A DNA stretch of 6,738 bases, taken from the NCBI GenBank assembly GCA_003519645.1, contig DOWI01000158.1:1-6738 (forward strand), in the 5' to 3' direction. The notes below the pieces were generated by a model, which saw nothing but the letters and a program-made list of their open reading frames with translations, searched no databases and was not told the origin of the DNA. The DNA is from Oscillospiraceae bacterium. Lineage in GTDB: Bacteria; Bacillota_A; Clostridia; Oscillospirales; Acutalibacteraceae. Positions 6,157 to 6,738 of the stretch are shown one piece after another (the stretch's first letter is position 1; every line of letters begins with the position of its first letter). Made by a program: the position numbers and the translations under genes.

Positions 6157-6182
6157 AAACTCCCGTATAAAGCGGGAGTTTT
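6157..6182 (+). terminator. Rho-independent terminator after the 124-aa gene
   Basis: AAACTCCCG (6157-6165) pairs perfectly with CGGGAGTTT (6173-6181) around a 7-base loop TATAAAG, with TTTT at the 3' side. It sits about 20 bases after the stop at 6137. The A-run on the 5' side could also let it act on minus-strand transcripts. Confidence 0.85.
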
Positions 6183-6390
6183 CCTATAGATATTTGTATT
6201 ATATAAACAGAGCAAGACCGGACCGTTCAGAAACGTGATACACAATGTAGGGCAGCTCTGCACTTGCCTGTCAAGTAACACACCTTTACTCATCGAGAAT
6301 TGCCCTTGTCCGTTAAGGCTTTCCCCTTGCGTGTCATGGTTTTCCTTAATGTTTTTGCAATCGACACAGTGCAACAGGAGTTGGAGTGCG
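6183..6390 (+). other. Intergenic stretch with no recognised gene
   Basis: About 200 bases between the terminator and the pseudouridine synthase. No frame with a ribosome binding site and no convincing -35/-10 pair was found for the downstream gene. Two minor hairpins are possible: ACTTG/CAAGT (6262-6276, 5-base loop) and TTGCA/TGCAA (6355-6374, 10-base loop), the latter just before the ribosome binding site. Confidence 0.5.
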
Positions 6391-6738
6391 ATGAGAGAGC
6401 TTGGCTACACCGTTACCAAAGAATATGATAATGCCACAGTGCAGTCCTTTCTTAGGCGGCATTGTGGTGTTTCGGCGCGCCTGCTGACACGCCTTAAGCG
6501 GGTGGAAAACGGGATAACTGCAAACGGAGTGCATGTCAGAAGCATTGACAGGGTTATGGCAGGGCAGCGGATTGTGCTGCGGCTGCCCCAAGATAAGCCG
6601 AATCTTGACGGAATAGAGCTTCCCTTGGCCGTTGTTTATGAGGATGATGACGTGCTGGCTTTGGACAAGCCCGCCGGCATCGCGGTTCATCCATCGGCGG
6701 AACATGATGAGCCGACGCTTGCAGATGCCGTTGTATCT
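6391..6738 (+). CDS. RluA/RluD family ribosomal large-subunit pseudouridine synthase (3' end cut by window edge)
   Basis: Enzymes of this family turn selected uridines of 23S rRNA (some also tRNA) into pseudouridine in the cytoplasm. The visible 116 residues hold an N-terminal S4-like RNA-binding region (about 13-65; VQSFLRRHCGVSARLLTRLK, then GITANG and AGQRIVL). The start of the catalytic domain follows: VVYEDDDVLALDKPAGIAVHPS (81-102), the typical family entry segment. The catalytic aspartate motif (HRLD) would lie beyond the window. ATG 6391 is chosen because it begins the family-like N-terminus; AGGAG is 10 bases upstream (6376-6380) and GGAG 4 bases upstream (6383-6386), neither ideally spaced. 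Which uridine is modified, and so RluA, RluC or RluD, cannot be decided from this fragment. Confidence 0.93.
   Translation, partial: MRELGYTVTKEYDNATVQSFLRRHCGVSARLLTRLKRVENGITANGVHVRSIDRVMAGQRIVLRLPQDKPNLDGIELPLAVVYEDDDVLALDKPAGIAVHPSAEHDEPTLADAVVS

Noticed and set aside
6244..6274. Minus-strand TTGACA (6269-6274) as a promoter
   Set aside because: No acceptable -10 at 16-18 bases (CCTACA at 17, a TACATT only at 19) and no minus-strand gene to serve.
6081..6705. Overlapping minus-strand open frames at the right end
   Set aside because: They run through the end of the 124-aa gene, the terminator and the pseudouridine synthase start, without ribosome binding sites or family motifs.

Overview
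The window looks like chromosomal DNA from a low-to-moderate GC Firmicute of the class Clostridia, probably near the Oscillospiraceae/Ruminococcaceae. This is inferred from four things: strong purine-rich Shine-Dalgarno sites, frequent TTG/GTG starts, a metG-tatD gene pair as in Bacillus and Clostridia, and Bacillus-like versions of MetG and branched-chain aminotransferase. The genes are mostly housekeeping. No mobile element, CRISPR array, tRNA or rRNA is visible.

Left part, minus strand (1-2812): a candidate sigma-A promoter at 2785-2812 reads leftward into metG (methionyl-tRNA synthetase, GTG start, 651 aa). A 16-base gap then leads to tatD (metal-dependent nuclease, TTG start), which runs off the left edge. 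The two genes are almost certainly one operon. The short metG leader leaves no room for a T-box.

Middle, plus strand (2898-5605): a very good promoter (TTGACA, 17 bases, TATGCT) diverges from metG. It is followed at once by a compact nested stem-loop at 2937-3000, and then by a MATE-family efflux transporter that starts at a TTG. The stem-loop begins about four bases after the expected transcription start. It is the most interesting element in the window: a candidate riboswitch or other leader control RNA, with guanidine-IV as one hypothesis to test. Next comes ilvE, a PLP-dependent branched-chain aminotransferase with its own strong promoter (TTGCAT, 17 bases, TATAAT) and a short plain leader.

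Right part, plus strand (5606-6738): a 157-base spacer with small palindromes precedes a 124-aa protein of unknown function. Its ends look like one small beta-barrel (Sm-like) domain, interrupted by a Cys-containing, Gly/Asn/Asp/Tyr/Arg-rich insert with short repeats. A clear rho-independent terminator closes this gene. About 200 bases of apparently empty sequence follow, then the first 116 codons of an RluA/RluD-type pseudouridine synthase cut by the right edge.

The genes share no single pathway. MetG, TatD and the pseudouridine synthase concern translation or nucleic-acid upkeep, IlvE serves amino-acid metabolism, MATE is an exporter, and the small protein is unassigned. Most genes or pairs have their own promoter, so the window reads as several independent transcription units.
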